62,103 nt of DNA from an uncultured Muribaculaceae bacterium (GTDB lineage Bacteria; Bacteroidota; Bacteroidia; Bacteroidales; Muribaculaceae), in contig CAMWLY010000003.1 of the NCBI GenBank assembly GCA_947175145.1, positions 1-62,103 of the forward strand, given 5' to 3'. Positions 50,844-60,134 of the stretch are shown piece by piece. The position numbers and the translations under genes were made by a program. Each line of letters starts with the position of its first letter. Position 1 is the first letter of the stretch. The notes under the pieces were generated by a model. That model saw nothing but the letters and a program-made list of their open reading frames with translations, had not been told where the DNA came from and did not search any database.

Positions 50844-51875
50844 ATGAATTTCAATCGGTTTTATTCATCTTCAATGACCACCCGAGAATCGAATGGACGC
50901 CTGTATTGGCTCGATATGGCAAAGGCTTTCATGCTTATTCCGGCCATTTTGGAGCATACCGATTCAGGCTCCATGTGGGAATGGTCCGACAATATGATGC
51001 TCGCAGTTTTTTGGGTGAGTTCCGGGTATGTCTCAAACGCCGATTTTAGCATTAAATGGAAGGCGTTTCGTCTCCTTCTTCCTTATGTCTTGATGAATAT
51101 CCTTTGCCTTCTCTTTGTATGGATTCACATGGACGCCCCGTTTGAACCTATCCAGCTCGAGGGCATTTTGTATGGCCGGTTTAAATTATATAGGGGAGCT
51201 GTTTCGGCAGCCAATCCTATATTGATGGGTGCCTATAACAGCGTGTTATGGTTCCTTCCCTCGTTTTTTCTATCTTATATCGTGTTCCGGGTGCTGATTT
51301 CAGTCAAGGGGATAATAGCTAATGTTGGTGTCATAGTCATCTGTCTTTTCGCCACATGGGCAATTGGGTTATTGCCGGTGCTTTTGCCCTGGAGTCTCGG
51401 CACTGCTCCTGCATTCGGTTGCGTAATCTATATGGGGAGACTGGTGCGTATCACCGGACTCCTTCGTAAATCGCCCATTATCTGTTTCTTTGGAGGCGGG
51501 TTACTGTATGCCCTGTTTAATTATCTCGTAGGTTTTACTAATATTTCTATCGGTGATTTCGGTCGGTCGGTGTTTTTATGGTTTCCGGCGGCTGTTTGCG
51601 GTGCCGTGGCCTTTATTTCGTTATGTTACTTCTCGGGACAATCAATTTTTAGCCGAGTGGTCGCATGGTTCAATCGAGGCGCACTCTTTATATTCGGGAT
51701 GCAGCTCGTTTTTACGAGTTACATTCTGGAAATCTCCCATCCATGGGGTATCACTATGTGGGAACTGAAGGCGGTGATTGTGCTTGCGGCCTGTTTTGGT
51801 GGAGGCAAGATCCTCGCCTTATTGTATAATTTGGCATTGCCCGTGCGGCGCAGAAACATCGTAACCATGATGTAG
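50844..51875 (+). CDS. Acyltransferase 3-like membrane protein
   Basis: A 343-residue polytopic membrane protein with about ten hydrophobic segments. The N terminus RLYWLDMAKAFMLIPAILEH resembles the 'yiDilKgigillVvlgH' start of acyltransferase family 3 (fucose 4-O-acetylase-like) enzymes, which move acetyl groups onto surface sugars; the His in EHT is the expected catalytic residue. A second ATG at 50874 (MTTRESNGRL) is equally plausible as the start. It is isolated from glycan genes here, so the acceptor is unknown. Confidence 0.75.
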   Translation: MNFNRFYSSSMTTRESNGRLYWLDMAKAFMLIPAILEHTDSGSMWEWSDNMMLAVFWVSSGYVSNADFSIKWKAFRLLLPYVLMNILCLLFVWIHMDAPFEPIQLEGILYGRFKLYRGAVSAANPILMGAYNSVLWFLPSFFLSYIVFRVLISVKGIIANVGVIVICLFATWAIGLLPVLLPWSLGTAPAFGCVIYMGRLVRITGLLRKSPIICFFGGGLLYALFNYLVGFTNISIGDFGRSVFLWFPAAVCGAVAFISLCYFSGQSIFSRVVAWFNRGALFIFGMQLVFTSYILEISHPWGITMWELKAVIVLAACFGGGKILALLYNLALPVRRRNIVTMM

Positions 51876-51914
51876 TGTTACCCCAACATTATCTAATATT
51901 GGGGAACTAAGTAT

Positions 51915-53498
51915 TTAGAATTCGCTCGAAAAGTGGAATTTAATCTTCGGGAAATCAGACTGCGCCATCTGAAGCACATAGTTGGAGTCTGCCAGAAACA
52001 CATCGCGTCCCTCTTTGTCGGTAGCCATGAACTGGTGCTTACGCTTTTTGAAGGCTGCAAGCGCCTCCTCATCTTCGCTCTCTATCCAGCAGGCTTTATA
52101 GAGACTTATCGGTTCCCAGCGACACTGAGCGCCATATTCATGAAGCAAACGGTATTGTATCACCTCAAATTGCAGCTGACCGACTGTGCCGATAATCTTT
52201 CGATTATTGAATTGGTTAGTGAATAATTGAGCCACACCTTCGTCCATCAGTTGGTTGATGCCCTTATCCAGTTGCTTTGCTTTCATCGGGTCTGCATTCT
52301 CGATATATTTGAACATCTCGGGTGAGAATGATGGAAGACCCTTGAAGTGAAGCACCTCTCCGGCAGTCAGTGTGTCTCCGATTTTGAAGTTGCCGGTATC
52401 CGGGATACCTACTATATCTCCGGGAAATGCTTCATCGACAATATTTTTCTTCTGGGCCATAAAAGCTGTCGGAGCGGCAAAGCGCATCATCTTGTCGTGG
52501 CGCACATGCTTGTAATATACATTGCGCTCGAATTTTCCGGAGCAGACTTTTACGAATGCTATGCAGCTTCTATGATTGGGGTCCATGTTGGCGTGAATCT
52601 TGAACACGAAACCTGAAAATTCCTCCTCTTCAGGTCTCACTTCACGCTCCTGCGCCATTATCGGCTTCGGTGACGGAGCAATTTCCACAAAGCAGTCGAG
52701 TAGCTCCTTGACTCCGAAAGTATTGAGGGCCGAGCCGAAGAATACAGGTGCTGATTCACCGCGCAGATAAGCCTCCTTGTCAAAATCCGGATATACTCCC
52801 TCGATCAGTTCAAGGTCTTCGCGAAGTTTGGCTGCATTTTCAGCACCCACCAGGTCATCGATAAGCGGTGAGTTGACATCGGATATTTCCACACGCTCGC
52901 TTACAGTCTGCTTGCTCGGTGTGAACAGGTCGATGCCATGTTCGTAGATATTATAGACACCCTTGAAACGTTCACCCATATTGATAGGCCATGTCAGAGG
53001 GCGCACACCGATTTGCAGCTCCTTTTCAAGCTCATCGAGAATATCAAATGGGTCTCGACCCTCGCGATCCATCTTATTCACGAAGATTATCACCGGGGTG
53101 CGACGCATGCGGCATACTTCCATCAAGCGCCGCGTCTGGGTCTCTACACCTTTGGCCGCATCGACCACAATTATTACTGAGTCTACAGCGGTAAGTGTGC
53201 GAAATGTATCCTCGGCGAAATCCTGGTGACCCGGAGTGTCGAGAATGTTGATTTTATAGTCGCGGTAATTAAAACCCATGACCGAGGTGGCAACCGAGAT
53301 GCCGCGTTGCTTCTCGATTTCCATCCAGTCTGAGGTTGCGGTCTTTTTGATTTTATTGCTTTTTACAGCACCGGCCACATGAATCGCGCCTCCAAACAGC
53401 AGAAGCTTCTCGGTCAGTGTGGTTTTACCCGCGTCAGGGTGTGAAATAATGGCAAACGTGCGTCTGCGCGCTATTTCTTTGGTTAGTTCGTCGCTCAT
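51915..53498 (-). CDS. prfC: Peptide chain release factor 3
   Basis: A 527-residue translational GTPase that recycles RF1/RF2. G1 is [17 protein letters not shown]2 contains [13 protein letters not shown]3 is [13 protein letters not shown]4 is [10 protein letters not shown]. The C-terminal domains show RF3-specific [18 protein letters not shown]. Normal length. It follows rfbD after 3 nt on the same strand, so they may be cotranscribed. Confidence 0.97.
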   Translation of the reverse strand: MSDELTKEIARRRTFAIISHPDAGKTTLTEKLLLFGGAIHVAGAVKSNKIKKTATSDWMEIEKQRGISVATSVMGFNYRDYKINILDTPGHQDFAEDTFRTLTAVDSVIIVVDAAKGVETQTRRLMEVCRMRRTPVIIFVNKMDREGRDPFDILDELEKELQIGVRPLTWPINMGERFKGVYNIYEHGIDLFTPSKQTVSERVEISDVNSPLIDDLVGAENAAKLREDLELIEGVYPDFDKEAYLRGESAPVFFGSALNTFGVKELLDCFVEIAPSPKPIMAQEREVRPEEEEFSGFVFKIHANMDPNHRSCIAFVKVCSGKFERNVYYKHVRHDKMMRFAAPTAFMAQKKNIVDEAFPGDIVGIPDTGNFKIGDTLTAGEVLHFKGLPSFSPEMFKYIENADPMKAKQLDKGINQLMDEGVAQLFTNQFNNRKIIGTVGQLQFEVIQYRLLHEYGAQCRWEPISLYKACWIESEDEEALAAFKKRKHQFMATDKEGRDVFLADSNYVLQMAQSDFPKIKFHFSSEF

Positions 53499-53501
53499 GA
53501 A

Positions 53502-54356
53502 TTATTTTTGCAGTAGTTTAAGGCATTTCGCCAGCGAATCGCGCCAGTAGGGTATTTCCAGACCGAATGCTTTCTTAATCTTGGCTTTGCTTAATACCGA
53601 GTATTGCGGGCGTTTGGCAGCCGAAGAGAATTCTGCGGTTGTGATAGGATTGACTTTCTCCTCGATACCTGCAAGTTCGAAGATAGCCTTGGAGAAATCA
53701 TACCATGAAGCCACACCCTCATCAGTAAAATGATATACTCCCGGTTTCCAATCAGGTTTGCGGATTATGGTATGAATAGCATTAGCCAGGTCGCCGGCGT
53801 AGGTGGGAGTGCCTATCTGGTCAGCCACTACATTTATCTCATCGTGTGTTTCGGCCAGCGATAACATGGTCTTTACGAAATTTTTACCGAATTCGGAGTA
53901 TAACCATGCAGTGCGGATTATCATGGCATTCTGGCACAGAGAGGTCAGTAATGCCTCACCCTCGAGTTTGGTGCGACCGTATATGCCCTGCGGATATGGC
54001 TCGTCATTCTCCTCGTATGGGCGGAACCCTTGACCGGAAAATACGTAGTCGGTAGAAATGTGTATTACCTTTGAACCGGAGGCTGCTGCCGCTTCCGCCA
54101 GGTTGCCTACAGCCACTGTGTTGAGCGCTGCGGCGAGTATCTCGTCGGTTTCAGCCTTGTCGACCGCGGTATATGCGGCACAGTTGATAATAACATCAAA
54201 TTTACCATCTTCAAGAAATCGCTTCACCGCTTCGCGGTTGGTGATGTCAAGCGAATCATAGTCTGTGTATACGGCTTCTATCTCGGAGTCATTTGCCAAT
54301 GATTTGCGCAGACTCGAGCCAAGTTGACCGTAGGCACCGGTGATTAATACTTTCAT
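53502..54356 (-). CDS. rfbD: dTDP-4-dehydrorhamnose reductase
   Basis: A 284-residue extended SDR that makes the last step of dTDP-L-rhamnose synthesis. The NAD(P)H loop is ITGAYGQLGSSLRKSL; the catalytic segment is STDYVFSGQGFRPYEEND with YGRTKLEGE (Tyr-x3-Lys); then VYHFTDEGVASWYDFSK. Other rml genes are not here, as is common in Bacteroidetes. Between DUF4924 and prfC in a leftward run. Confidence 0.94.
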   Translation of the reverse strand: MKVLITGAYGQLGSSLRKSLANDSEIEAVYTDYDSLDITNREAVKRFLEDGKFDVIINCAAYTAVDKAETDEILAAALNTVAVGNLAEAAAASGSKVIHISTDYVFSGQGFRPYEENDEPYPQGIYGRTKLEGEALLTSLCQNAMIIRTAWLYSEFGKNFVKTMLSLAETHDEINVVADQIGTPTYAGDLANAIHTIIRKPDWKPGVYHFTDEGVASWYDFSKAIFELAGIEEKVNPITTAEFSSAAKRPQYSVLSKAKIKKAFGLEIPYWRDSLAKCLKLLQK

Positions 54357-54377
54357 TATAATGCGTTAGATTTTTTA

Positions 54378-54938
54378 TTATTCCGGATCATCACTGAATT
54401 TCAGCTCATTATTATAGTCCTGCTTGTAGTAGGCGGCTAAGTGCGCCAGCAGACGCGATATCTGCTTGAAGGCTTCCGCTGTTTCGGGCGTAACCTCTTT
54501 TTTCTGCAGCCTTAGCAGCAACATGCCATACAGAGCATTGAAACATGTCTCAATCTCATCTTTCTTGTTGTCGCCCGCTTTGGAGCGAAGCTCCACTATC
54601 AGCGGCAAAGTGTTGTAAAACTCTGTGGCATATTTTGCAAATTTCGGGTCGTTGAGCAACCGGCGGTGCAAATTCTCTAACTCCAATATGGTGTTGGTGT
54701 TGAGCTGAAGATGTCCCTCTTTGATTTTACCCTCGCTGCGCATCATATCGATGAGCGACTCATACCAGTCGCGCATCTGCTTGCGCTGCTCCGGATCAAG
54801 ATCAGTGTGCCGGTCTATTATCTCACTCTGAATCCGGTCTATATCAAGATTATATGCGCGGATAAGATCCTCGATTTGCCACATGTATAGCAGATATTCC
54901 GCTATGTTTTCTCTTTTCTTGGCTGATGCTGTAAACAT
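54378..54938 (-). CDS. DUF4924 family protein
   Basis: A 186-residue helical, cytosolic protein with the DUF4924 pattern FTASAKKRENIAEYLLYMWQIED, LVELRSKAG-like acidic helices and a C-terminal IARLLAHLAAYY-type helix. Function unknown. The ORF track starts at 54959, but the -7 element of the promoter covers 54957-54964, so that start would not be transcribed; the ATG at 54938 (MFTASAKK) is chosen. First gene of the run DUF4924-rfbD-prfC. Confidence 0.88.
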   Translation of the reverse strand: MFTASAKKRENIAEYLLYMWQIEDLIRAYNLDIDRIQSEIIDRHTDLDPEQRKQMRDWYESLIDMMRSEGKIKEGHLQLNTNTILELENLHRRLLNDPKFAKYATEFYNTLPLIVELRSKAGDNKKDEIETCFNALYGMLLLRLQKKEVTPETAEAFKQISRLLAHLAAYYKQDYNNELKFSDDPE

Positions 54939-54956
54939 AGTGCTCCTAATATGATG

Positions 54957-54988
54957 CAAAATTACAAAAAAATCAAATCAGCCACAAC
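54957..54988 (-). promoter_or_regulatory. Promoter of the DUF4924-rfbD-prfC run
   Basis: On the minus strand GTTG, 20 nt, TAATTTTG. The -7 element is exact, the -33 has one mismatch. It decides the start codon of the DUF4924 gene. Confidence 0.7.
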
Positions 54989-55075
54989 CCGCCGGGGTTA
55001 CCGCTGCCTATAAAACAAATACCACTATTCATCTGTTTTCGACTATAGTTTGCGTTATAAGGTTAAAGATAAATT

Positions 55076-55900
55076 ATGATGGTAAAAAGCAGATGTTTGC
55101 AGGTCACTTTTATATGGCATGATTGCTTTCTTGTGGAGACTCCGGAGCTGGCCATGATATTTGATTATTGGCTCGATGAATCAGGATCGGCCAATCCGAT
55201 GCCTCAGGCTTTGTCGCACCTTGATAGAGAGAAACCATTGCTTGTATTTGTGTCTCACGGTCATAAAGATCATTATAATCCGGCTGTGTTCGGGTGGGCT
55301 TCCGAGTTTGAGAATATTTCTTATATAGTAAGTCGCGATGTGTGGCGGCGAATGCGTCATGTGGTCAGTCCGAGCAGTCCGTATCTCGGTCCTAAAATAG
55401 ATATCAGCAGGGTTTATGCCTTGAAATCCGGAGAAAAAGCGGATATTGGCGGTGTAGAAGTAACGGCTTATCCAAGCACCGATATAGGTAACTCTTACGG
55501 ATTAATTCTGCCCGACGGAACCCGATTGTTTCATGCCGGTGATTTAAACGCATGGATCTGGAAGGAGGAGTCAACCCGGCAGGAGATAGCCAAGGCTATG
55601 GGTGATTATCAAGCATGTCTGCGCGATATAGCCGTAGATCTCGGAGAGAATTTGCATTTTGACGTTCTGTTTTTTCCTGTGGATTCGCGTATAGGGTCGG
55701 AGTATTGGACCGGTGCGGCTGAGTTTGTCAGGAAGTTTGATGTGTCATATTTCTTCCCTATGCACTTCGGACTTGGTGATGATAAGGAAAGAGAACAAAG
55801 ACGCAAAGATGCCTTCAGGTTTGATTTGTATGCCGCATCAGGTGAATATATCGGACTTGGCTCTCCGGGTGATGTGTGGCATAAAAAATGGACTGATTAA
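55076..55900 (+). CDS. MBL-fold metallo-hydrolase
   Basis: A 274-residue beta-lactamase-fold hydrolase of the UlaG-like branch. Metal ligands: SHGHKDHYN (the HxHxDH equivalent), Asp in FHAGDLNAW, and His in FPMHFGLGD. No signal peptide. Substrate unknown. It is alone on the plus strand, next to the sigma-factor gene. Confidence 0.88.
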   Translation: MMVKSRCLQVTFIWHDCFLVETPELAMIFDYWLDESGSANPMPQALSHLDREKPLLVFVSHGHKDHYNPAVFGWASEFENISYIVSRDVWRRMRHVVSPSSPYLGPKIDISRVYALKSGEKADIGGVEVTAYPSTDIGNSYGLILPDGTRLFHAGDLNAWIWKEESTRQEIAKAMGDYQACLRDIAVDLGENLHFDVLFFPVDSRIGSEYWTGAAEFVRKFDVSYFFPMHFGLGDDKEREQRRKDAFRFDLYAASGEYIGLGSPGDVWHKKWTD

Positions 55901-56018
55901 TGATATTCAGGGAGAAAACGAACAATTGTTAAAAAATCCAAATTTAATGATAGAAATTCGATTGAGTTTGTTATGTAGGTATAGATAGATCTTTTACAGG
56001 TCTGGACCATTGGAAAGA

Positions 56019-56060
56019 AACTCTTTCCTCAATCCGCAACTTAGAAAGGTCGAAAGAGTT
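56019..56060. repeat. Inverted repeat upstream of the first sigma-factor gene
   Basis: AACTCTTTC and GAAAGAGTT, perfect 9-bp arms 24 nt apart, ending 25 nt before the ATG. Either an operator or a leader hairpin. Confidence 0.45.
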
Positions 56061-56085
56061 TTAACCAAGCAAAGATTCCACTACC

Positions 56086-56592
56086 ATGGCTGACAAACAA
56101 CAATTCAAACAGAGATTATTAAACCTTCAGGGTAATTTGTATAGCTTTGCATGTCAGTTGACATCTGATCGTGAAGCAGCGCAGGATCTTGTGCAGGATA
56201 CTACACTCAAGGTGCTCGATAATGAAGCAAAATACGTAGACAACGTAAACTTCAAGGGTTGGGTGTTTACAATCATGCGTAATATCTTCATCAACAATTA
56301 CCGCCGTCAGGTTCGTTCGGCTACAGTAATTGACAATACTGAAGATTTATATCATCTGAATCTTAGCCAGGAATCAGGATTATCTTCACCCGAAGGTTCT
56401 TTTGCCGCCAAGGAGATTTCAATCGCTATCAATGGCTTCTCAGATGAATACAAACAGCCGTTTAATCTCTATATCGCCGGTTATAAATATAGTGAAATCG
56501 CTGACAAGATGGGTCTCCCCCTCGGCACAGTGAAAAGCCGTATCTTCTTTGCAAGAAAGCGCCTTCAGACCATGCTTAAGGATTATAGATAA
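56086..56592 (+). CDS. ECF-type sigma factor, copy 1
   Basis: A 168-residue sigma-70 family regulator with region 2 (NLYSFACQLTSDREAAQDLV, TIMRNIFINNYRRQ) and region 4 (YKYSEIADKMGLPLGTVKSR, FARKRLQTMLKDYR). No anti-sigma gene adjoins. By hand count it shares 98 of 168 residues, without gaps, with the sigma factor at 61582-62088. Isolated ECF factors of this form are widespread in Bacteroidetes; target genes unknown. A strong terminator follows. Confidence 0.93.
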   Translation: MADKQQFKQRLLNLQGNLYSFACQLTSDREAAQDLVQDTTLKVLDNEAKYVDNVNFKGWVFTIMRNIFINNYRRQVRSATVIDNTEDLYHLNLSQESGLSSPEGSFAAKEISIAINGFSDEYKQPFNLYIAGYKYSEIADKMGLPLGTVKSRIFFARKRLQTMLKDYR

Positions 56593-56625
56593 GACACCGG
56601 GTTTTACATTAGGTTAAAAATATTT

Positions 56626-56657
56626 GATGACACACTCTAAGTGTGTCATCTTTTTTT
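56626..56657 (+). terminator. Terminator after sigma factor copy 1
   Basis: Perfect 11-bp stem GATGACACACT/AGTGTGTCATC with a CTA loop and seven T. Confidence 0.92.
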
Positions 56658-56739
56658 GTTAATTTCGCAAGTTATGTATGTATCAAAGCATACTTTATCA
56701 CCACATATTCTGTTTTCCTGACAGGTGGGCCTATAGTAA

Positions 56740-57051
56740 ATGAGTAAGAAAATCAAGAGATTCAATTTTTGGATTCGCCGCAAGTCGCATCTCGCGGTGA
56801 TCTCTATCGGTGCGCTGGTGATAGCCCTGCTATTTCTCAATGAGGATGCTTCGTGGGAGCATAATATGGAGTATCAGGAAAAAATCAAGTCGCTCAATGA
56901 GCAGATTCGCGCATGCAATGATTCTGCGGAATATTATCGCCGGCAGCGTGAGAAGTTATTGACAGGCACTGCCGAACTTGAACAGATAGCCCGCGAGGAA
57001 TATCGCATGCAAAAGCCGACAGAAGATGTTTATGTAATTAAGAAAAGATGA
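56740..57051 (+). CDS. FtsB/DivIC-like septum formation initiator
   Basis: A 103-residue bitopic protein: cytoplasmic basic N terminus, one membrane helix (LAVISIGALVIALLFL), then a coiled coil (KIKSLNEQIRACNDSAEYY) and the family tail LEQIAREEYRMQKPTEDVYVI. Such proteins join FtsL and FtsQ in the divisome. First gene of the run ending with the CNNM protein; overlaps the next gene by 4 nt. Confidence 0.9.
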   Translation: MSKKIKRFNFWIRRKSHLAVISIGALVIALLFLNEDASWEHNMEYQEKIKSLNEQIRACNDSAEYYRRQREKLLTGTAELEQIAREEYRMQKPTEDVYVIKKR

Positions 57052-57521
57052 AAAAACAAGATAATAAGGCAAATCCTACAGAGGGCACCGGTGCTTCATC
57101 GGCTGATACAGCGCGTGCGGTGAATATACGCAACCGAGCCGAGGCTACCTCGACATTCGGTTTGCTGCTGGTATGCGTGGGTCTTGTCGGTCCTTTCGCC
57201 GGTGCCGGAAGCTCCGCTTGGCTGATAGCCTTCAAGTGGATATTCGCAGCGGGTGCGGCTATTTATACAGCAGCAAGATTCACCGGAGCATGGCCAAAAG
57301 GGGAACCTTTCAGAATCCGCCGCTTGCGCAGAATGGAGTGTTGGGCAGGCATAGCTTTCTGTGTCGCTTCATTTTTCTGGTTTTGGAATACACGCGCATT
57401 CGATGGTGTGACTCTTACTTTCAGAATGCTCAATGAAACTATCATCTTTACACTGGCCGGCGCGCTGATACAGATTATTGCCTCCTGGATGCTGGCATAT
57501 GCTCAGCGTAAACAGAAATAG
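57048..57521 (+). CDS. Small membrane protein of unknown function
   Basis: A 157-residue protein with four hydrophobic segments (FGLLLVCVGLVGPFAG, FKWIFAAGAAIYTAA, WAGIAFCVASFFWFWN, IIFTLAGALIQIIASWML) and short basic loops. It occurs next to the FtsB-like gene and coaX, a common neighbourhood in Bacteroidales. No family name recognised. Starts inside the 3' end of the previous gene, so cotranslated. Confidence 0.75.
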   Translation: MKKQDNKANPTEGTGASSADTARAVNIRNRAEATSTFGLLLVCVGLVGPFAGAGSSAWLIAFKWIFAAGAAIYTAARFTGAWPKGEPFRIRRLRRMECWAGIAFCVASFFWFWNTRAFDGVTLTFRMLNETIIFTLAGALIQIIASWMLAYAQRKQK

Positions 57522-57544
57522 GCACCAATCTCATTTCTCAACTT

Positions 57545-58291
57545 ATGTATAACTCTCGTAAAATATTGACGGTCGACATCGGGAATACCGCTGTCAAGGC
57601 TTCTGTGTTCGAGGGTGAACGTTTGCTGGATTTTGTGGCCGGCACAGATGTAGGTATCAGCGAAATCATGATGCTGATGAAATCGGAAGTGGTCAAAAAT
57701 ATAGCATGTTGCTGCGTCGGTGAGGATAAAAAGAGTATCATCTCCGCATTGAGCGAGGTTCCTGATACCGATATGCTTGTAGTTGCGGCCGATACACCTC
57801 TGCCAATTGCGGTGCATTATCGCAGCAGGGCTACTTTAGGTGCCGATCGGATTGCGGCAGCTGTCGGAGTAGCTGCCGAAGATGAAAATATATTGATGGT
57901 CGATGCCGGCACTGCAGTGACTATCGATATTGTGGCAGGCCGTAGCTTCTCTGCAGGTAATATCTCGCCCGGCCTGAAGCTGCGGTTCAGGTCACTTCAT
58001 GCTTATACCTCCCGCTTGCCGTTGGTTGGCCCCGATGGCGATGTGCCCCATTTTGGATATGATACTCCGACAGCCATAAGAGCCGGAGTGATGCGCGGAC
58101 TCGCCGGAGAAATTGCTTCTGCTTGGCATTTCGCTTACGATAAATATGAAAATTTGAAACTTATCCTTGCCGGGGGGGATGCCCCGATTATTGAGCCGCT
58201 GCTGCGGCAGACCGGCTTGAACCCGATTCTCGACCACAACGCTGTGGGTCGCGGATTGGTAAGGATATTCAACCATAACTACCCATTATGA
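57545..58291 (+). CDS. coaX: Type III pantothenate kinase
   Basis: First step of CoA synthesis. The ASKHA-fold motifs are present: LTVDIGNTAVKASVF (phosphate 1), LGADRIAAAVG, MVDAGTAVTIDIV (phosphate 2), and AGGDAPIIEPLL (adenosine). Length 248 is standard. It overlaps the next gene by 4 nt. Confidence 0.96.
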   Translation: MYNSRKILTVDIGNTAVKASVFEGERLLDFVAGTDVGISEIMMLMKSEVVKNIACCCVGEDKKSIISALSEVPDTDMLVVAADTPLPIAVHYRSRATLGADRIAAAVGVAAEDENILMVDAGTAVTIDIVAGRSFSAGNISPGLKLRFRSLHAYTSRLPLVGPDGDVPHFGYDTPTAIRAGVMRGLAGEIASAWHFAYDKYENLKLILAGGDAPIIEPLLRQTGLNPILDHNAVGRGLVRIFNHNYPL

Positions 58292-59532
58292 AAAAACTTA
58301 CGACAGCCCTGCTGCTTATGGCCGCTTCGGTATTGACCGTACTGGCAGACCAAAATACACCATACTCCATGTATGGCTACGGTATCCTCGGAGATCGAGC
58401 CACCTCAATGCAGCGACAGATGGGTGGCGTCGGTGTAGCCATGAATTCCGGCCGACAGGTCAACGTGATGAATCCCGCTTCATATTCAGCTGTAGACTCA
58501 CTGACCTTTCTCTTCGATATGGGAGCTGACCTGTCGATTATCTGGAGCCAGCAGGGCTCTGTCAAGGAGAGAGCGACAGGCGGCGGTCTCGACTATGTGA
58601 CCATGCAGTTCCCGCTGGCCAGACATTTTGGCGGCTCTATAGGTCTTGTGCCGTATAGTTCGGTGGGTTATGCGTTCGGAAACGAAATCAAACATGGCAC
58701 CATGTCTAATCAAGGCTCAGGTGGCATTAATGAACTCTATCTCGGCTTTTCGGGTGAGGTAAAAGGTTTCTCGCTCGGTGTAAACGTGAGCTATGATTTC
58801 GGTAATATTGTAAATGATGTGTTTGCAAATCCGGTCGGCGGCTCCACTAAGGTCGAACATGTGATGCGCGTGCGCGACTGGAATATCCTGATAGGTGCCC
58901 AGTATACCGCCCGATTTACCCGTAATGACAGAATTGTGGCCGGTCTTACCTGGAGCCCCAAAAAAGCTATGCTCGGACGCACCTGGGTGACCAAGCAGGA
59001 AACCACTCTTGAGTCAAAACCAACTTATCTGATAGATACTAATATGCGCCGTCTCTATCAGCAGCCGAATACCGTCGGAGCGGGACTTAGTTATACTCAT
59101 GAGAAGGTGAGTCGCTTCAATGTAGAACTCGACTATCTTTGGCAGGACTGGTCCAAGGCAAAATTCTCATCGCTCTATGCTGATGATAAATTGGTGTTTG
59201 AAGGCATGAATTTTCAAAATCGCCAGCGCTGGAGTCTCGGTGCGGAAATAGTCCCCAAGGTGCGCGGCTCATATCTGGAGCGTGTCACATATAGAGTGGG
59301 TGCGTATTATGCCGATGATTATCTGAAGATAAAAGGCAACGGAGTGCGTGAATATGGCGTTACCGCAGGTTTCGGATTTCCGACGCCCGAAGGGAAAACA
59401 ATCGTAAATCTCGGTTTGGAATGGAAGCACCGTCAGGCGCACCCCCAATCCCTGGTGGCAGAAAATTACCTGAATATCAATCTCGGTATAAACTTCAACG
59501 AAGTTTGGTTCTTTAAGCGTAAGATTCGCTGA
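58288..59532 (+). CDS. Outer-membrane beta-barrel protein
   Basis: A 414-residue protein with a signal peptide (to LTVLA) and an FadL/PorV-like body: YSMYGYGILGDRATSMQRQM, GVGVAMNSGRQVNVMNPASYS and beta-strands with aromatic girdles to the C-terminal NLGINFNEVWFFKRK. Conserved in Bacteroidales beside coaX and lptC. No substrate known. Coupled by 4-nt overlap to coaX; lptC follows after 2 nt. Confidence 0.85.
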   Translation: MKKLTTALLLMAASVLTVLADQNTPYSMYGYGILGDRATSMQRQMGGVGVAMNSGRQVNVMNPASYSAVDSLTFLFDMGADLSIIWSQQGSVKERATGGGLDYVTMQFPLARHFGGSIGLVPYSSVGYAFGNEIKHGTMSNQGSGGINELYLGFSGEVKGFSLGVNVSYDFGNIVNDVFANPVGGSTKVEHVMRVRDWNILIGAQYTARFTRNDRIVAGLTWSPKKAMLGRTWVTKQETTLESKPTYLIDTNMRRLYQQPNTVGAGLSYTHEKVSRFNVELDYLWQDWSKAKFSSLYADDKLVFEGMNFQNRQRWSLGAEIVPKVRGSYLERVTYRVGAYYADDYLKIKGNGVREYGVTAGFGFPTPEGKTIVNLGLEWKHRQAHPQSLVAENYLNINLGINFNEVWFFKRKIR

Positions 59533-59534
59533 TT

Positions 59535-60107
59535 ATGAAGGGTAGCGCCCTGGTAATGGTGATTTTCCTCCTCTTTCTGGTCGGTGCCTCCGGCTGTCGG
59601 GAGGAACGTAAGATTGATGTAGCCTCGCGCATTAATCCTAAGACTATGCCTACCATGACCACAGAAAATGTGGCAACCTTTATTTCCGATTCCGGAGTGG
59701 TGCAGTATAAGATTGTGGCACCATTATGGCAGGTCTTCGAAGAAACACAGGAACCTTGCTGGCTCTTCCCCAAGGGCTTGTATCTGCAGAAATATGACCC
59801 CTATTTTCATGTGGTGGCTACTGTGGCGGCTGATTCGGCCAGGTTCTTCAGCAATAAGAAACTCTGGAAACTCGACGGGCATGTGGAGTTGACCAAGGTG
59901 CCCAAGGATTTGTTTCAGACCGAACAGCTTTTCTGGGACCAGAGAAGAGGTATCCTGTATAGCGATTCATTCATTCATATAGAAACTGAAACCCAAGTGC
60001 TCGAGGGCCTCGGTTTCGAAAGCGATGAGCGACTTACCTCTTACCGTGTAATAAAACCGCAGGGTATTTTCCCGGTTGAAGATGGCAAGATTAAGATGTT
60101 TAATTGA
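59535..60107 (+). CDS. lptC: LPS export protein LptC
   Basis: A 190-residue lipoprotein-like protein: the signal ends in VGASGC (Cys21) in contrast to the bitopic LptC of E. coli. The LptC-type beta-jellyroll follows: VATFISDSGVVQYKIVAPLW, ARFFSNKKLWKLDGHVELTK, and GLGFESDERLTSYRVIKPQG. It hands lipopolysaccharide from the LptB2FG transporter to LptA. Neighbourhood (outer-membrane protein upstream, CNNM downstream) matches other Bacteroidales. Confidence 0.85.
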   Translation: MKGSALVMVIFLLFLVGASGCREERKIDVASRINPKTMPTMTTENVATFISDSGVVQYKIVAPLWQVFEETQEPCWLFPKGLYLQKYDPYFHVVATVAADSARFFSNKKLWKLDGHVELTKVPKDLFQTEQLFWDQRRGILYSDSFIHIETETQVLEGLGFESDERLTSYRVIKPQGIFPVEDGKIKMFN

Positions 60108-60134
60108 CACAACCGCCCACTAATACTGTAAAAA

